64,000 nt of DNA from Rugamonas aquatica (GCF_009380215.1 NZ_WHUG01000006.1:124001-188000), one strand, 5' to 3'. Positions 26,604 through 37,633 are shown, counted from the first letter of the stretch. The notes: generated by a model from the sequence alone, not told the origin. A program made the numbers and translations.

Positions 26604-26996
26604 AAAACGCTAAGTGTTGTATGTTTTGGCATCGTTTTTCAGTTCAGAGTGTGTTTGTTTTCAGTAAGTTAGGCTCTTGATCGACATGGAAGAACGGGTG
26701 TCGGCGGCCAGGGCCAGCTTTGGTTACGGCAGCGCGCTACGGCGGCGCTGTATCGCAAACGTTCTGTTTGCTTTCTAACCTAGTCATGGTTTCTTGCCCC
26801 CACGCACGTGTCTGATGCAGTAGAATTTCCGCCAAGAGAGGGTGGGGTTCTGTTGAGGTCGATCGGCCCGACCAGGTGTAAGTAAGTCGTAGTATTGTCG
26901 CACTTGTGCAGTCGGCAAGTTCGAAGACGTAGGCCCGCGAGGGCCGCAAGAAACTTTATCCTAAATAAGCAAGTCGTTGTGTAATCGAAAGCGCCT

Positions 26997-29237
<2,241 letters not shown>

Positions 29238-29341
29238 GACTTGACTAGTGGCGGCGCTAGCCCTTATCCTCGCGAGTTCGTTTTAAAAACGACCGCGCGT
29301 AGGAGGGGCCGGCGACTGTCCCCAGCGCAAAGCAATACCCT

Positions 29342-29420
<79 letters not shown>

Positions 29421-29437
29421 AATTTCACATGAAAATC

Positions 29438-29475
29438 AAAGCACCTGGATGGATTCCCGTCCAGGTGCTTTTTTC
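29438..29475 (+). terminator. Rho-independent terminator after the tRNA
   Basis: Perfect 12-bp stem AAAGCACCTGGA / TCCAGGTGCTTT with a ten-base loop and a T run. It ends the tRNA transcript and possibly the rpoD transcript. Confidence 0.9.
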
Positions 29476-29499
29476 ATTGGTTGCCGGATTTATTCTTTC

Positions 29500-29571
29500 A
29501 CGTAATATGATTGGATGTTATTACGTCTTTCCATAAAATTGCTTTCTCAATAATTTACATTTTGATGTAAA
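29500..29571. promoter_or_regulatory. Two inverted repeats, candidate HipB operators
   Basis: ACGTAAT (29500-29506) faces ATTACGT (29520-29526), and TTTACAT (29554-29560) faces ATGTAAA (29565-29571). The second lies 32 bases before the hipB start. The segment is markedly AT-rich. Autoregulation by HipB binding to such palindromes is known for the family; its use here is inferred. Confidence 0.45.
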
Positions 29572-29602
29572 ATTTTAGAGCGAATTTATCTGAAAGAATA
29601 AA

Positions 29603-29887
29603 ATGAAGGTCTCCGAGCAATTACAGCTGCGTCGCCGCGAGTTGGGGAAGACGCTGCAGACCATCTCGGATCTGACGGCGATGAGCGTGCCGCAGGTTAG
29701 CAACGTACTGAGCGGGAAAGTAGATTCCCGGCTCAGCACCGTCGAGGCGCTGGCGGACGCCATGGATGTCAGTCTGGTCCTGGTCCCCAAGCATCTGCTC
29801 CCCGAGGTCGCCCGCCTGTTGTCCGGTAAAACCATCGGGCCGGACGATGTGCCATCAACGGTCGATCGGCTTCTGCAGGGGGCTTAA
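29603..29887 (+). CDS. hipB: HipB-like helix-turn-helix antitoxin
   Basis: 94 residues, MKVSEQLQLRRRELGKTLQT onward. The Xre-type HTH covers about residues 5-60 (LQTISDLTAMSVPQVSNVLSG, with recognition helix around VPQVSNVLSG). The tail is short (SGKTIGPDDVPSTVDRLLQG). It should bind its own promoter and neutralise the HipA-like kinase encoded immediately downstream. The upstream region holds two inverted repeats that could be operators. Its TAA abuts the TTG of the next gene. Confidence 0.85.
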   Translation: MKVSEQLQLRRRELGKTLQTISDLTAMSVPQVSNVLSGKVDSRLSTVEALADAMDVSLVLVPKHLLPEVARLLSGKTIGPDDVPSTVDRLLQGA

Positions 29888-31198
29888 TTGAGCAACGCGT
29901 TGAGACCGCGATATCTGGAAGTGTGGCTACACGGGCAGCAGGTCGGCTGGCTGTGCGAAGCAGGACGGGTAACGCGCTTCATCGCTACCGAGCAATACCT
30001 GGCCGATACGCGGCGCGCCACCCTGTCGCTTTCCATGACGGTGCCGGGCGCCGAACAAGTGACGCAGCAAACGCTGAAAAACTACTTCGACCCGGCGCTG
30101 TACCGCGAGCGCGGCGAGTTGCCGCCATTCTTCGCGGGCCTGCTGCCGGAGGGGCCGCTCCGCCGCCGGCTGGCCGCCACGCGCAAGAGCGAGCTCGACA
30201 TGGATGACTTCGGCATCCTGGCCGCCGCTGGCGAAGACTTGCCCGGCGCGGCCACCGTGGTGCCGGCCAAGCTCGACAACCTGACGGCCGCCGCCCGCGC
30301 ATATGGCGTCACGGGCGGCGCCGACAACCTGGAAATTGGCGTGCCCGAGCAGGCCGCCGAAGGCGCGGCATCGCTATCGGGCGTGCAGGACAAGCTGGCG
30401 CTGTCCCGCGCCAAGGATGGCAAACGCTACTGCATCCCGGTCAAAGGCAAGCCGTCCGACCTCGTCGCCAAGCTGCCCCTGGCCGGCGACGACTCGCAAG
30501 TGATGAATGAGTACGCATGCATGACGCTGGCGGGCCTGGCCGGGGTCAACGTCGCGCAATGCAGGCCGGAGCCGATGAGCACGCTGATCGGCTATCCCGA
30601 ATTGGTAGACGCCTTGGGGGCAGGCACGCGCTTCCTGGCGGCCGACCGATTCGACCGCGGCCCCGGCGGCGCGGTGCACATGGAAGACGCCTGCCAATTG
30701 CTGACGCTGATGCCTGGCCAGAAGTATTCCGGCGCCAAAGAATTCGTCAAGCTGATCCAGGTGCTGGACCGCCTCGGCGTGCGTGGCATCGAGGATGTGC
30801 GCCAGTTCTTTGTCCGGCAGACCGTCAACGCGCTCATCGGGAATTCGGATGCACACCTGAAAAATTTCAGCGTGCTTTACCACAATGGCATCCGTCCCGA
30901 ACTGTCGCCGGCCTACGATATCGTCTGTGTGGCGGCACTGCCCGGCTTTCGCGGTTTCGGCGCCAATGTCGCCATCGACAGACTGCAACGACAAGCGACA
31001 CTGGCCACCTACACCTCGATCGCCCGGCAGGCCGGCATATCGGAACGCATCGCCAAAGCGGCTGTCATTCAAACGGTTGCGCGCGCCAGGGATCTCTGGC
31101 CCAAGGCCATGCAGGATCTGGCTATGCCGGATGCGGTGCGTATCGAGATCGAAGACCGGTTGAGTACGCTGCCACTGGCACGCGGCGCAAAGTCCTGA
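29888..31198 (+). CDS. hipA: HipA-like serine/threonine kinase toxin
   Basis: 436 residues from a TTG that follows the hipB stop directly; GCAGGGGG lies just upstream. HipA motifs are present: PPFFAGLLPEGPLRRRL in the N-terminal subdomain, ASLSGVQDKLAL, VAKLPL with the ATP-binding Lys, NEYACMTLAGLAGVNVA, FLAADRFDR, the catalytic IGNSDAHLKNFS near residue 318, and LSPAYDIVC. E. coli HipA phosphorylates glutamyl-tRNA synthetase and induces persistence; the target here is unknown. The length equals E. coli HipA (440). The catalytic Asp and Asn are intact, so the toxin looks functional. Confidence 0.88.
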   Translation: MSNALRPRYLEVWLHGQQVGWLCEAGRVTRFIATEQYLADTRRATLSLSMTVPGAEQVTQQTLKNYFDPALYRERGELPPFFAGLLPEGPLRRRLAATRKSELDMDDFGILAAAGEDLPGAATVVPAKLDNLTAAARAYGVTGGADNLEIGVPEQAAEGAASLSGVQDKLALSRAKDGKRYCIPVKGKPSDLVAKLPLAGDDSQVMNEYACMTLAGLAGVNVAQCRPEPMSTLIGYPELVDALGAGTRFLAADRFDRGPGGAVHMEDACQLLTLMPGQKYSGAKEFVKLIQVLDRLGVRGIEDVRQFFVRQTVNALIGNSDAHLKNFSVLYHNGIRPELSPAYDIVCVAALPGFRGFGANVAIDRLQRQATLATYTSIARQAGISERIAKAAVIQTVARARDLWPKAMQDLAMPDAVRIEIEDRLSTLPLARGAKS

Positions 31199-31210
31199 TC
31201 GAACTTCCCG

Positions 31211-32083
31211 TCACCAGTTGCGGGCGGCGTCCATCAGCTGCTGACGGCAAACGCTGACGCGGCCGGAGGCGCTGCTTCCTTTCGCGCTGGCGATATACAG
31301 CGCGAACTGCGGCGCGCGTTTCGGCAGCGGCAGCGCGATCAACTGTCCGGCATGCAGCAGCGGCCGGCACAGGCATTCAGGCACGACCGCCAATCCGCTG
31401 CCCGCCGCCGCTGCCTCCAGCGCGGTTTGATAGTCCGGCACGATGGTCGAAGGCAGCTCCGGACTGCCGCCAAACACCTCGCGCCAAAAACTCGCCAGCG
31501 GCGGGACCGGTCCCTGCAAGTCGATCAACGGCAAGCCTTTCGGCGCGGCCGACTTGGGCAGGCGCTCGCGCAATGCCGGCGCGCAGACCAGTTGCTGGCG
31601 GCCCTCATGCAGCAATTCATAGTCGATGCCTTTGTGCGGGATGCGCGCCAGCGTGACCACCATGTCGAGCTCACGCGCGGCCAGCGCCGCCACCAGCGCG
31701 GGCGGCGGCATCGCGCGCAGGTCGAGCCGGATCGCATAGCGCGGCAGCGTGCTCAGCGCGGACAGCAGCAGCCGCGAGAAGCCGCTGGTCGCGCCCACGT
31801 GGATCACTCCGGCAAGGCCATCGCGCTGCCCCGCGCCGCTGCCTATCAGGGCGTCGAGCGCATCCAGGTGCGGCCCCGCCTGCCGTTCGAGTTCGATCGC
31901 TGCCGGCGTCGGCGCCAGGCCGCGTGGCAAGCGGGTGAACAGCTGCGACTGCAAGCGCGCTTCCAGTATCTTGATGTGGCGCGAGACGGCAGGCTGGGTC
32001 AGTTGCAGGTCGAGCGCGGCACGCGAGATCGAGTTGTGCCGGTAGACGCTGAGGAAGCTGCGCAGATGCAAAAGGTAAGACAT
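31211..32083 (-). CDS. LysR-family transcriptional regulator
   Basis: 290 residues. The N-terminal HTH is SISRAALDLQLTQPAVSRHI, followed by ILEARLQSQLFTRLPRGLAPT, the standard LysR wing. The effector domain begins near residue 90 (GVIHVGATSGFSRLL). It is divergent from an SDR gene with 91 bases between starts, so it probably regulates that gene. It converges with hipA, 12 bases apart. Confidence 0.9.
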   Translation of the reverse strand: MSYLLHLRSFLSVYRHNSISRAALDLQLTQPAVSRHIKILEARLQSQLFTRLPRGLAPTPAAIELERQAGPHLDALDALIGSGAGQRDGLAGVIHVGATSGFSRLLLSALSTLPRYAIRLDLRAMPPPALVAALAARELDMVVTLARIPHKGIDYELLHEGRQQLVCAPALRERLPKSAAPKGLPLIDLQGPVPPLASFWREVFGGSPELPSTIVPDYQTALEAAAAGSGLAVVPECLCRPLLHAGQLIALPLPKRAPQFALYIASAKGSSASGRVSVCRQQLMDAARNW

Positions 32084-32174
32084 CTTTTATTTTATGGTTA
32101 GACCAATAATTGATGATTTGATTTTAGCCTAGTCACTTTGTAATCTGGCGTCAAGCATACACAGGAGACTAGCG

Positions 32175-32960
32175 ATGACCGAAACAAACAGCCTTGTTCC
32201 CACCTACGCCGACCTGCGCGGCAAAGTGGCCCTTGTCACCGGCGGCTCGCGCGGTATCGGCGCCGCCACCTGCCTGGCGCTGGCGCGCTGCGGCGTCCGG
32301 GTCGCCGTCAACGGCCGCGACCGCGATGCCATCGCCACGACCGTGGCCGCAATCCGCGCCGAGGGCGGCGAGGCGTTCGCGGCGGCGGCCGACTGCGCCG
32401 ACTTGGCCGCCGTCGAACGCATGCGCGTCGCCATCGAGGCCGAGTTCGGCTCGCCCGAGTTGTTGCTGGCATTTGCCGGCGGCGGCAGCGGACGTCCCGT
32501 GCCGCTGGCCGAGATCACCGAACAGGATTGGCGCTCAAGCATCGACCACAACCTGACCTCGACCTTCTTCACGCTCAAGTGCTTCCTGCCGGCGATGATT
32601 GCGCGCGGCGCGGGCAGCATCGTCACGATGGCGTCGGCGGCAGGGCGGGTTGCTTCGGGAGCGCCGGCGGGCTACGGGGCAGCCAAGGCCGGCGTAATCA
32701 TGTTGACCAAGCACGCGGCCAACGAAGTGGGGCGGCATGGCTTGCGCGTGAACTGCATTTCGCCATCGGCGGTGCTGACCGAACGCACCGCGCTGCGCAT
32801 GCCGCCCGCGCAGCAGCAAGCCATGCAGCAGGTGTTTCCGCTGGGTCGGCTTGGTCAGCCCGACGACGTGGCGTCGGCCGCGCTGTTCCTGTTGTCGGAG
32901 TCGGCGTCATGGATCACCGGCGTTACGCTCGATGTGGCGGGCGGCCGGGTGATGACGTAA
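32175..32960 (+). CDS. SDR-family oxidoreductase
   Basis: 261 residues. TGGSRGIGAA at about 21-30 binds the cofactor, FAGGGSG replaces the usual NNAG, SIVTMASAAG carries the catalytic Ser, YGAAKAGV the Tyr and Lys, and LRVNCISPSAVLTE and a C-terminal ITGVTLDVAGGRVMT complete the classical SDR pattern. It resembles 3-oxoacyl-ACP reductase-like members, but the substrate is unknown. AGGAGA stands before the ATG at 32175. It forms a divergent pair with the LysR gene. Confidence 0.88.
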   Translation: MTETNSLVPTYADLRGKVALVTGGSRGIGAATCLALARCGVRVAVNGRDRDAIATTVAAIRAEGGEAFAAAADCADLAAVERMRVAIEAEFGSPELLLAFAGGGSGRPVPLAEITEQDWRSSIDHNLTSTFFTLKCFLPAMIARGAGSIVTMASAAGRVASGAPAGYGAAKAGVIMLTKHAANEVGRHGLRVNCISPSAVLTERTALRMPPAQQQAMQQVFPLGRLGQPDDVASAALFLLSESASWITGVTLDVAGGRVMT

Positions 32961-32965
32961 GAAGG

Positions 32966-33589
32966 TTAGTTTGCCGCCTCGGCCGCGCGCACGTCCAGCA
33001 TCGCCACCACCAGATCGTCGGCGGTCAGCAGCGCTTTCGCCGGGAAGCCATCTTCCAGCGCGACCACCGCGCCGCCGGCGATATGTTCGTTGCCGGCGGG
33101 GGAGGCCGGCATGAAGGCGAATTGCGGAAACTTGGTCTGGCCGTGCTGCGCGATGTCGCGCAGGGTGCGTGGCGCTGCGCGCAGCAGGCCGTTGCGGACG
33201 TGGCGCTGGCGCTCTTCGGTGCGCTCTTTGAGCCGCGCGCTCAAGCGCGTGATTTCGCTGTTCAGACGGTCGGACTCGGCTTGCAGGTGGTGCAGGTCGT
33301 CGTCGCTGAGCGCGTCTTCCCACTGCGTCAATTTCAGCAGGCCGCGCTTGTGCAGGGACTGGCGTTGCAAATCCAAGTCGACCGTGGCCAGCCGCGTTTG
33401 ATGCGCTTCCAGATCCTGCACCTCTTCGGCGTCGCCGTGGGCGCGGTGCCATTTGTCGCTGAAGTCGAACACCAGCCCGTCGAAGTAGAAATACATCGGC
33501 AGGCCTTGGTCGAGCACTTGGCGGGTGGGCTGGTTCCAACGGCTGGCCAGTTCGGCCAGCGTCAGGGTGATTGGTTCGATGATGGGCAT
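32966..33589 (-). CDS. Hypothetical protein with central coiled coil
   Basis: 207 residues; I do not recognise a named domain. The N-terminus resembles a short helix-turn-helix-like segment (LTLAELASRWNQPTRQVLDQ) followed by PMYFYFDGLVFDFSDKWHR. Residues about 70-130 are heptad-rich and charged (LHHLQAESDRLNSEITRLSA), a probable coiled coil. The C-terminal 60 residues are mixed and end AMLDVRAAEAAN. There is no signal peptide or TM. It could be a small regulatory or scaffold protein. It converges with the SDR gene and lies downstream of the MarR-GNAT gene on the same strand. Confidence 0.7.
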   Translation of the reverse strand: MPIIEPITLTLAELASRWNQPTRQVLDQGLPMYFYFDGLVFDFSDKWHRAHGDAEEVQDLEAHQTRLATVDLDLQRQSLHKRGLLKLTQWEDALSDDDLHHLQAESDRLNSEITRLSARLKERTEERQRHVRNGLLRAAPRTLRDIAQHGQTKFPQFAFMPASPAGNEHIAGGAVVALEDGFPAKALLTADDLVVAMLDVRAAEAAN

Positions 33590-33643
33590 GGTTGTCGCTA
33601 GTTAAATCCAATCCCGGATTTTCTCACAGACGACACGGCGCCA

Positions 33644-34531
33644 TCACTTTATCCGCTTGCGCATGAAGATGGTCGCCTGCGGGTTGTCGTTGTAGCGCGC
33701 GCAGCGCTCGTAGCCGAGTTGTCCGTACAGCTTGATCGCCGCGTGCAGGTCATCCTTGGTGTCGAGATACACCGCGTCATAGCCGGCCTCGGCCGCGTGG
33801 CTTTCCAGCGCCTGCATCAGCGCCTCGGCCAGGCCGCGCCGGCGGAAACGGTCGGCGACATACAGCCGCTTGCACTCGGTCGCGCCGGCCACTTCCGCCA
33901 GCGGACGCATGGCCACGCAGGCGGCCGCGACGCCATCGACGTAAGCGATCCACATGGCCGAGCTGGCGTCGTTGAGGAAGGCGCGGATGGCCTCGTCGTC
34001 ATCGCGCAGCACGACGTTGATGACGTCGAAATATTCGTACAGCAGATGGCGCGCATCGTCGAGCTGGGCGGCGGTGGCGCGGATCACGCGCGTGGCCGGC
34101 GTCGACAGGATGTGCTGCACCTTGCCCATCGCCTCCAGCAATTCCATGCGTTGCGCTTCGCCCAGCTGGCCCAGCATGCGTACGGTTTCCGCCGAGGCGC
34201 GATGGTTGATGTCGGCGATGACGGCCTGGCCCGCTTCGGTCAGGCTCAGCAGGGTGGCGCGCTTGTCCTGCTCGGAGCGCACGCCGTGCACCAGGCCGCG
34301 CTCGCCGAGCGAGCGCACCAGGCGGCTCATATACCCGCCATCCAGGTCCAGCTTGTTGCGCAGGTGGTTGGCGGTGCAGCCGGGCTGCATCGACAGTTCG
34401 TACATGACGCGGCCTTCGCTGAGCGAATAGTCGGTGTCCAGGTAGCGACCGCGCAACAGCCCCAGGTGCACGGTGTAGTAGCGGTTGAACTGTCTGACGA
34501 TTTCGGCTTGCTGTTGCATGTCCTGATGCAT
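33644..34531 (-). CDS. MarR-GNAT fusion protein (HTH regulator with acetyltransferase domain)
   Basis: 295 residues from the ATG at 34531, preceded by GGAGGA; an ATG at 34588 is in frame but lacks a site. Residues about 1-145 form a MarR winged helix (LSEGRVMYELSMQPGCTANH, LDLDGGYMSRLVRSLGERG, RSEQDKRATLLSLTEAG). Residues about 150-295 form a GNAT domain with the acetyl-CoA loop RLYVADRFRRRGLAEALMQA and a C-terminal YLDTKDDLHAAIKLYGQLGY. Such fusions are widespread in proteobacteria; their targets are mostly unknown. The domain order is clear. Confidence 0.88.
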   Translation of the reverse strand: MHQDMQQQAEIVRQFNRYYTVHLGLLRGRYLDTDYSLSEGRVMYELSMQPGCTANHLRNKLDLDGGYMSRLVRSLGERGLVHGVRSEQDKRATLLSLTEAGQAVIADINHRASAETVRMLGQLGEAQRMELLEAMGKVQHILSTPATRVIRATAAQLDDARHLLYEYFDVINVVLRDDDEAIRAFLNDASSAMWIAYVDGVAAACVAMRPLAEVAGATECKRLYVADRFRRRGLAEALMQALESHAAEAGYDAVYLDTKDDLHAAIKLYGQLGYERCARYNDNPQATIFMRKRIK

Positions 34532-34633
34532 GGAATCCTCCAGATGCTTGCTTTTGGCAACTATATCGGCGATGTGCGGTACAGTCAACCATGTGCATGT
34601 AAAATGGCGGCTTCCTTTAGCGGAGTAGCGACG

Positions 34634-34996
34634 ATGATGTTTTTAAAAGTTCCGTTTGCGGAAAAGGACGAAGCCAAGGCCCTGGGCGCGCGCTGGAATG
34701 GCGAGCGCAAGTCGTGGTACGTCCCCGACGGCAAGCCGACCGAGCCCTTCGAACGCTGGCTGGCGCCCGGCGGCGCCGATTTCGTGCCGGCCAAGGCGGC
34801 CGTCGCGCCGAAGGCCAAGCCGCTGTCGGTCGATTCGTATGTGGGCAAATCGGTGGTGGGCAAGTTCTACCAGGAGCTGCCGCACGACTGCAATCCCTTC
34901 GAGGCATGCCCGGTCTGCGCGCCGGCACTGGCCAGCTCCGGCTGGCAAGCCGCGCACGACAGCGTCGATCAAATGCTGGCCGCGCTGCGGGCCTGA
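34634..34996 (+). CDS. DUF5710 domain protein
   Basis: 120 residues from the ATG at 34634, with GGAG in front; the next codon is also ATG. Residues 2-45 match DUF5710: FLKVPFAEKDEAKALGARWN, then ERKSWYVPDG and FERWL. The C-terminal half holds a CNPFEACPVC cluster that may bind a metal, then a short helix. The domain is often found at the ends of mobile-element primases and helicases, but here it stands alone. The stop is one base before the start of the DOT1-like methyltransferase, so the two are probably translated from one mRNA. Confidence 0.82.
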   Translation: MMFLKVPFAEKDEAKALGARWNGERKSWYVPDGKPTEPFERWLAPGGADFVPAKAAVAPKAKPLSVDSYVGKSVVGKFYQELPHDCNPFEACPVCAPALASSGWQAAHDSVDQMLAALRA

Positions 34997-34997
34997 T

Positions 34998-36059
34998 ATG
35001 CGCAAGGAGGATAGGCCGGCCCGGCCCATCACCAGCTTCCAGCATCCGGACGATGTGTTCGAGGCGCTGTTCCTGAGCATCCAGGGCGGCGAAAAGCATG
35101 TGCGGCCGCCGATTTCGCTGACGCCGGATACGCCTTTCCTCCAATTTATCGAAGTCGGCTACGCGCTGCGCGCCTGCCTGGAAGACCGCTCGCGCCGCGA
35201 TTACCTGATCCAGCGCCTGCGTCCGCATGTGAGCGCCATCATCGGCACCCTGCCGGCCAGCCTGCTGCCGCACGGGATGCTGCCGCGCACCGCGCCGCCT
35301 CCCGGTTTCCGCCCGCTGGAGCAGATCAGCGACGCCGAAGTGCATGCCTGGCTGGCCGAAGACTGCAGCCTGATTTACGGCGAATTCCAGCGCTACGAGC
35401 TGGACAATTATTTCGAGGCGCTCGCTCCGTTCCTTCCTCCCGGCGGCGTCATGGTCGACCTGGGCAGCGGGCTGGGCAAGGTGGTGATGTCGGCGGCGCT
35501 GGCGTTTCCTTTCCAGCGCTGCATCGGCGTCGAGCTGATGGGCTACCGGCACGCGATGGCGGTCCAGCGTCTGCATGCGCTGCTGGCGCTGGCCGGGCAG
35601 GGGCTGGCGTCGCTGCCGTCGCCGCTGACGCCCGACACGCCGCTGCAGCTGCCGTTCGGCGGCACGGCAAGCGGCAGCCATCTGCTGGATCTCGCCTCGC
35701 GCATCGCCTTCATCGAGGCGGACATGTTCAAGGTCGACGTGCGTGGCGCCAGCCTGGTGTTCATGTACAGCACCTGCTTCGGCCCGCTGATGGATGCGCT
35801 GGGCGACAAGCTGGCGCGCGAGATGCAGGAAGGCGCGCTGGTCAGCTCCACGACTTATGCGCTCAAGCATCCGGCATTCAGGCTGCTGCACTATTTCCCT
35901 GCCGGCACCGTGGCTTGGACCAGCGTGATGCTGTACCAGCGTATCGGCCCGCTGGAGTCACTGGCGCCGGCCGCCGCGCAAGCCGCCTATGAACCCGATC
36001 TGGATGCCTGGGAAGAACGCGTTCGGCAAGACCTGGCGGCGCTCGATGGCGCGGCTTAA
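34998..36059 (+). CDS. DOT1-like class I SAM-dependent methyltransferase
   Basis: 353 residues from the ATG at 34998. Residues 125-315 carry a class I methyltransferase that follows the eukaryotic DOT1 pattern step by step: YGE (127-129), VDLGSGLGKVV (153-163), GVE with E179, an acidic D242, F-M-Y-x-x-C-FGP (to 263), MQEGALVSS (276-284), then a Phe-Arg pair and VAWTSVMLY (305-313). The DOT1 Asn of NNFAFGP is replaced here by Ser/Thr. The N-terminal 120 residues are not recognised. There is no TM or signal. DOT1 enzymes methylate lysine in histone H3; the bacterial target is unknown. Confidence 0.72.
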   Translation: MRKEDRPARPITSFQHPDDVFEALFLSIQGGEKHVRPPISLTPDTPFLQFIEVGYALRACLEDRSRRDYLIQRLRPHVSAIIGTLPASLLPHGMLPRTAPPPGFRPLEQISDAEVHAWLAEDCSLIYGEFQRYELDNYFEALAPFLPPGGVMVDLGSGLGKVVMSAALAFPFQRCIGVELMGYRHAMAVQRLHALLALAGQGLASLPSPLTPDTPLQLPFGGTASGSHLLDLASRIAFIEADMFKVDVRGASLVFMYSTCFGPLMDALGDKLAREMQEGALVSSTTYALKHPAFRLLHYFPAGTVAWTSVMLYQRIGPLESLAPAAAQAAYEPDLDAWEERVRQDLAALDGAA

Positions 36060-36940
36060 AGCAGGTATTTGCGCGCAGTAGCGATCATATTGTCAGACAA
36101 TGTGCGCGTAAATGCCGTCTGGATATCCCACATATGCCAGATCAGCGGCACGTCCAAGTAGTCTCCCGGCGTTATTTCCACCAGCGTTCCTGTGCTCAGC
36201 TGAGTCGCGCATTGCAGCGCCGGCACCATGCCGTAGCCGAAACCCGCTTCGATAAACCGTACAAAACCCTCCGAACTGGCGAAGGAATGGTGGGGATAGT
36301 GGCCGGTGTAGCCGGTGCGGCGGGCGATGTAGCGTTCCTGCAGCGCATCCTTGCGGTCGAAATTCAGCGCCGGCGCCTGCTGCACGGCCTCGGCCGTCAT
36401 GCCTTGCGGGAACCATTGCCGGGCAAATGCCGGGCTGGCGACGCAGTGGTAGCGCATGATGCCCAGCGGAGTCGAAGTGGTGCCCGCCACTTGCGCCGCT
36501 TCGCTGGTGACGCAGCCGAATACCCGGCCCTCCCGCAACATCGTCAGCGTGTGATCCTGGTCATCCAGGCGGATGTGCAGCAGGCAGGCGCCGCTGCTCA
36601 TCAGCGGGGTGACGGCTTCCGGCACCCAGGTGGCGGCGCTGTCGGCGTTGACGGCGATGGCGATCTCCGGCCGCGCCTCGCCGGCATCCGGGCGGTGCAG
36701 CAGCGCCGCCTCCAACAGCCTCACTTGACGATAGTGGGCGATCAGGCGCTGTCCCGCTTCGGTGGGGGAGGGCGGCTGGCTGCGGACGATCAGCAACTCG
36801 CCAGCGTTGTTTTCCAGCATGCGTATCCGCTGCGAGACGGCCGACTGGGTGATCGACAAGGCCACGGCGGCCTTGTCGAAGCTGCCGTAATCGATGACGG
36901 CGTCGAGCGCGGCCAGGCCGCGATAGTCTACCTGCTTCAT
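36056..36940 (-). CDS. argP: LysR-family regulator ArgP
   Basis: 294 residues from the ATG at 36940, giving MKQVDYRGLAALDAVIDYGS, the ArgP/IciA start. The HTH (SFDKAAVALSITQSAVSQRI) and the effector domain with FNRKDALQ-like FDRKDALQERY and the SSEGFVRFIEAGFGYGMVP region match ArgP. ArgP senses lysine and arginine and activates the exporter gene argO. Here the divergent neighbour across 87 bases is a LysE/ArgO exporter, the classical pair. Three bases overlap the convergent methyltransferase stop. Confidence 0.92.
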   Translation of the reverse strand: MKQVDYRGLAALDAVIDYGSFDKAAVALSITQSAVSQRIRMLENNAGELLIVRSQPPSPTEAGQRLIAHYRQVRLLEAALLHRPDAGEARPEIAIAVNADSAATWVPEAVTPLMSSGACLLHIRLDDQDHTLTMLREGRVFGCVTSEAAQVAGTTSTPLGIMRYHCVASPAFARQWFPQGMTAEAVQQAPALNFDRKDALQERYIARRTGYTGHYPHHSFASSEGFVRFIEAGFGYGMVPALQCATQLSTGTLVEITPGDYLDVPLIWHMWDIQTAFTRTLSDNMIATARKYLL

Positions 36941-37027
36941 TAGCGTCTCTAATATTTGGTCAGTATTATTAATTATACTTATCTTTGCGGGAGATCTAAG
37001 CTGTCGGCATTGTTCAAGGAGAAAAAT

Positions 37028-37633
37028 ATGGAAGCCACGGCTTTTTTTAAAGGAATCGGTCTCGGCGGCAGCCTCATCGTCGCTATCGGCTCGCAAAACG
37101 CTTATTTATTGCGGCAGGCGCTGAAACAGGAATTTGTATTAACTTGCATCGCCATTTGCGTCGTCTGCGACGTTGTATTGATCGGCGCCGGCGTGGCCGG
37201 CATGGGCCAATTGATTGTGGAAGCGCCCACGCTTTTATTCTGGATTAAGATCGCCGGTGCCGGTTTCTTATTCTGGTACGGATTGCGGGCGGCGCGTACG
37301 GCCTTCAATCCCGGAGTTATGGAAACCAATGAAAACTCCGCAGCAGGAGATCGACGAACAGTTATTGCCGCCATGCTGGCATTCAGCCTTTTAAATCCCC
37401 ATGTTTATCTGGATACGGTTGTATTGCTGGGTTCAATAGGTGGACAGCAGACCGGGAATGGCCGCTGGTATTTCGCGCTGGGCGCAATGCTCGCGTCGTT
37501 GTTATGGTTTGGCAGCCTGGGATTGGGGGCTCGCTACTTAACGCCGGTATTTGCCAAACCACGAGCCTGGCAGATATTGGATGGCGTGATTGCGCTGGTA
37601 ATGTGGGCGTTGGCTATCTCCTTATTCCTCTAA
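37028..37633 (+). CDS. argO: LysE/ArgO-type amino acid exporter
   Basis: 201 residues from the ATG at 37028 with AAGGAG upstream. About six TM helices, the start GIGLGGSLIVAIGSQNAYLL with the conserved G-x-Q-N, and LLNPHVYLDTVVLLGSIG define the LysE superfamily and its ArgO branch. It exports arginine and/or lysine. It is divergent from argP, its expected activator. The gene is clearly poorer in GC than its neighbours, with frequent TTA, ATT and TTT codons, a bias that continues into the next gene. Confidence 0.92.
   Translation: MEATAFFKGIGLGGSLIVAIGSQNAYLLRQALKQEFVLTCIAICVVCDVVLIGAGVAGMGQLIVEAPTLLFWIKIAGAGFLFWYGLRAARTAFNPGVMETNENSAAGDRRTVIAAMLAFSLLNPHVYLDTVVLLGSIGGQQTGNGRWYFALGAMLASLLWFGSLGLGARYLTPVFAKPRAWQILDGVIALVMWALAISLFL

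Noticed and set aside
36956..37027. An upstream ATG for argO at 36956.
   Set aside because: The leader would be unlike other LysE proteins and would fill the argP-argO control region; AAGGAG fits the ATG at 37028.
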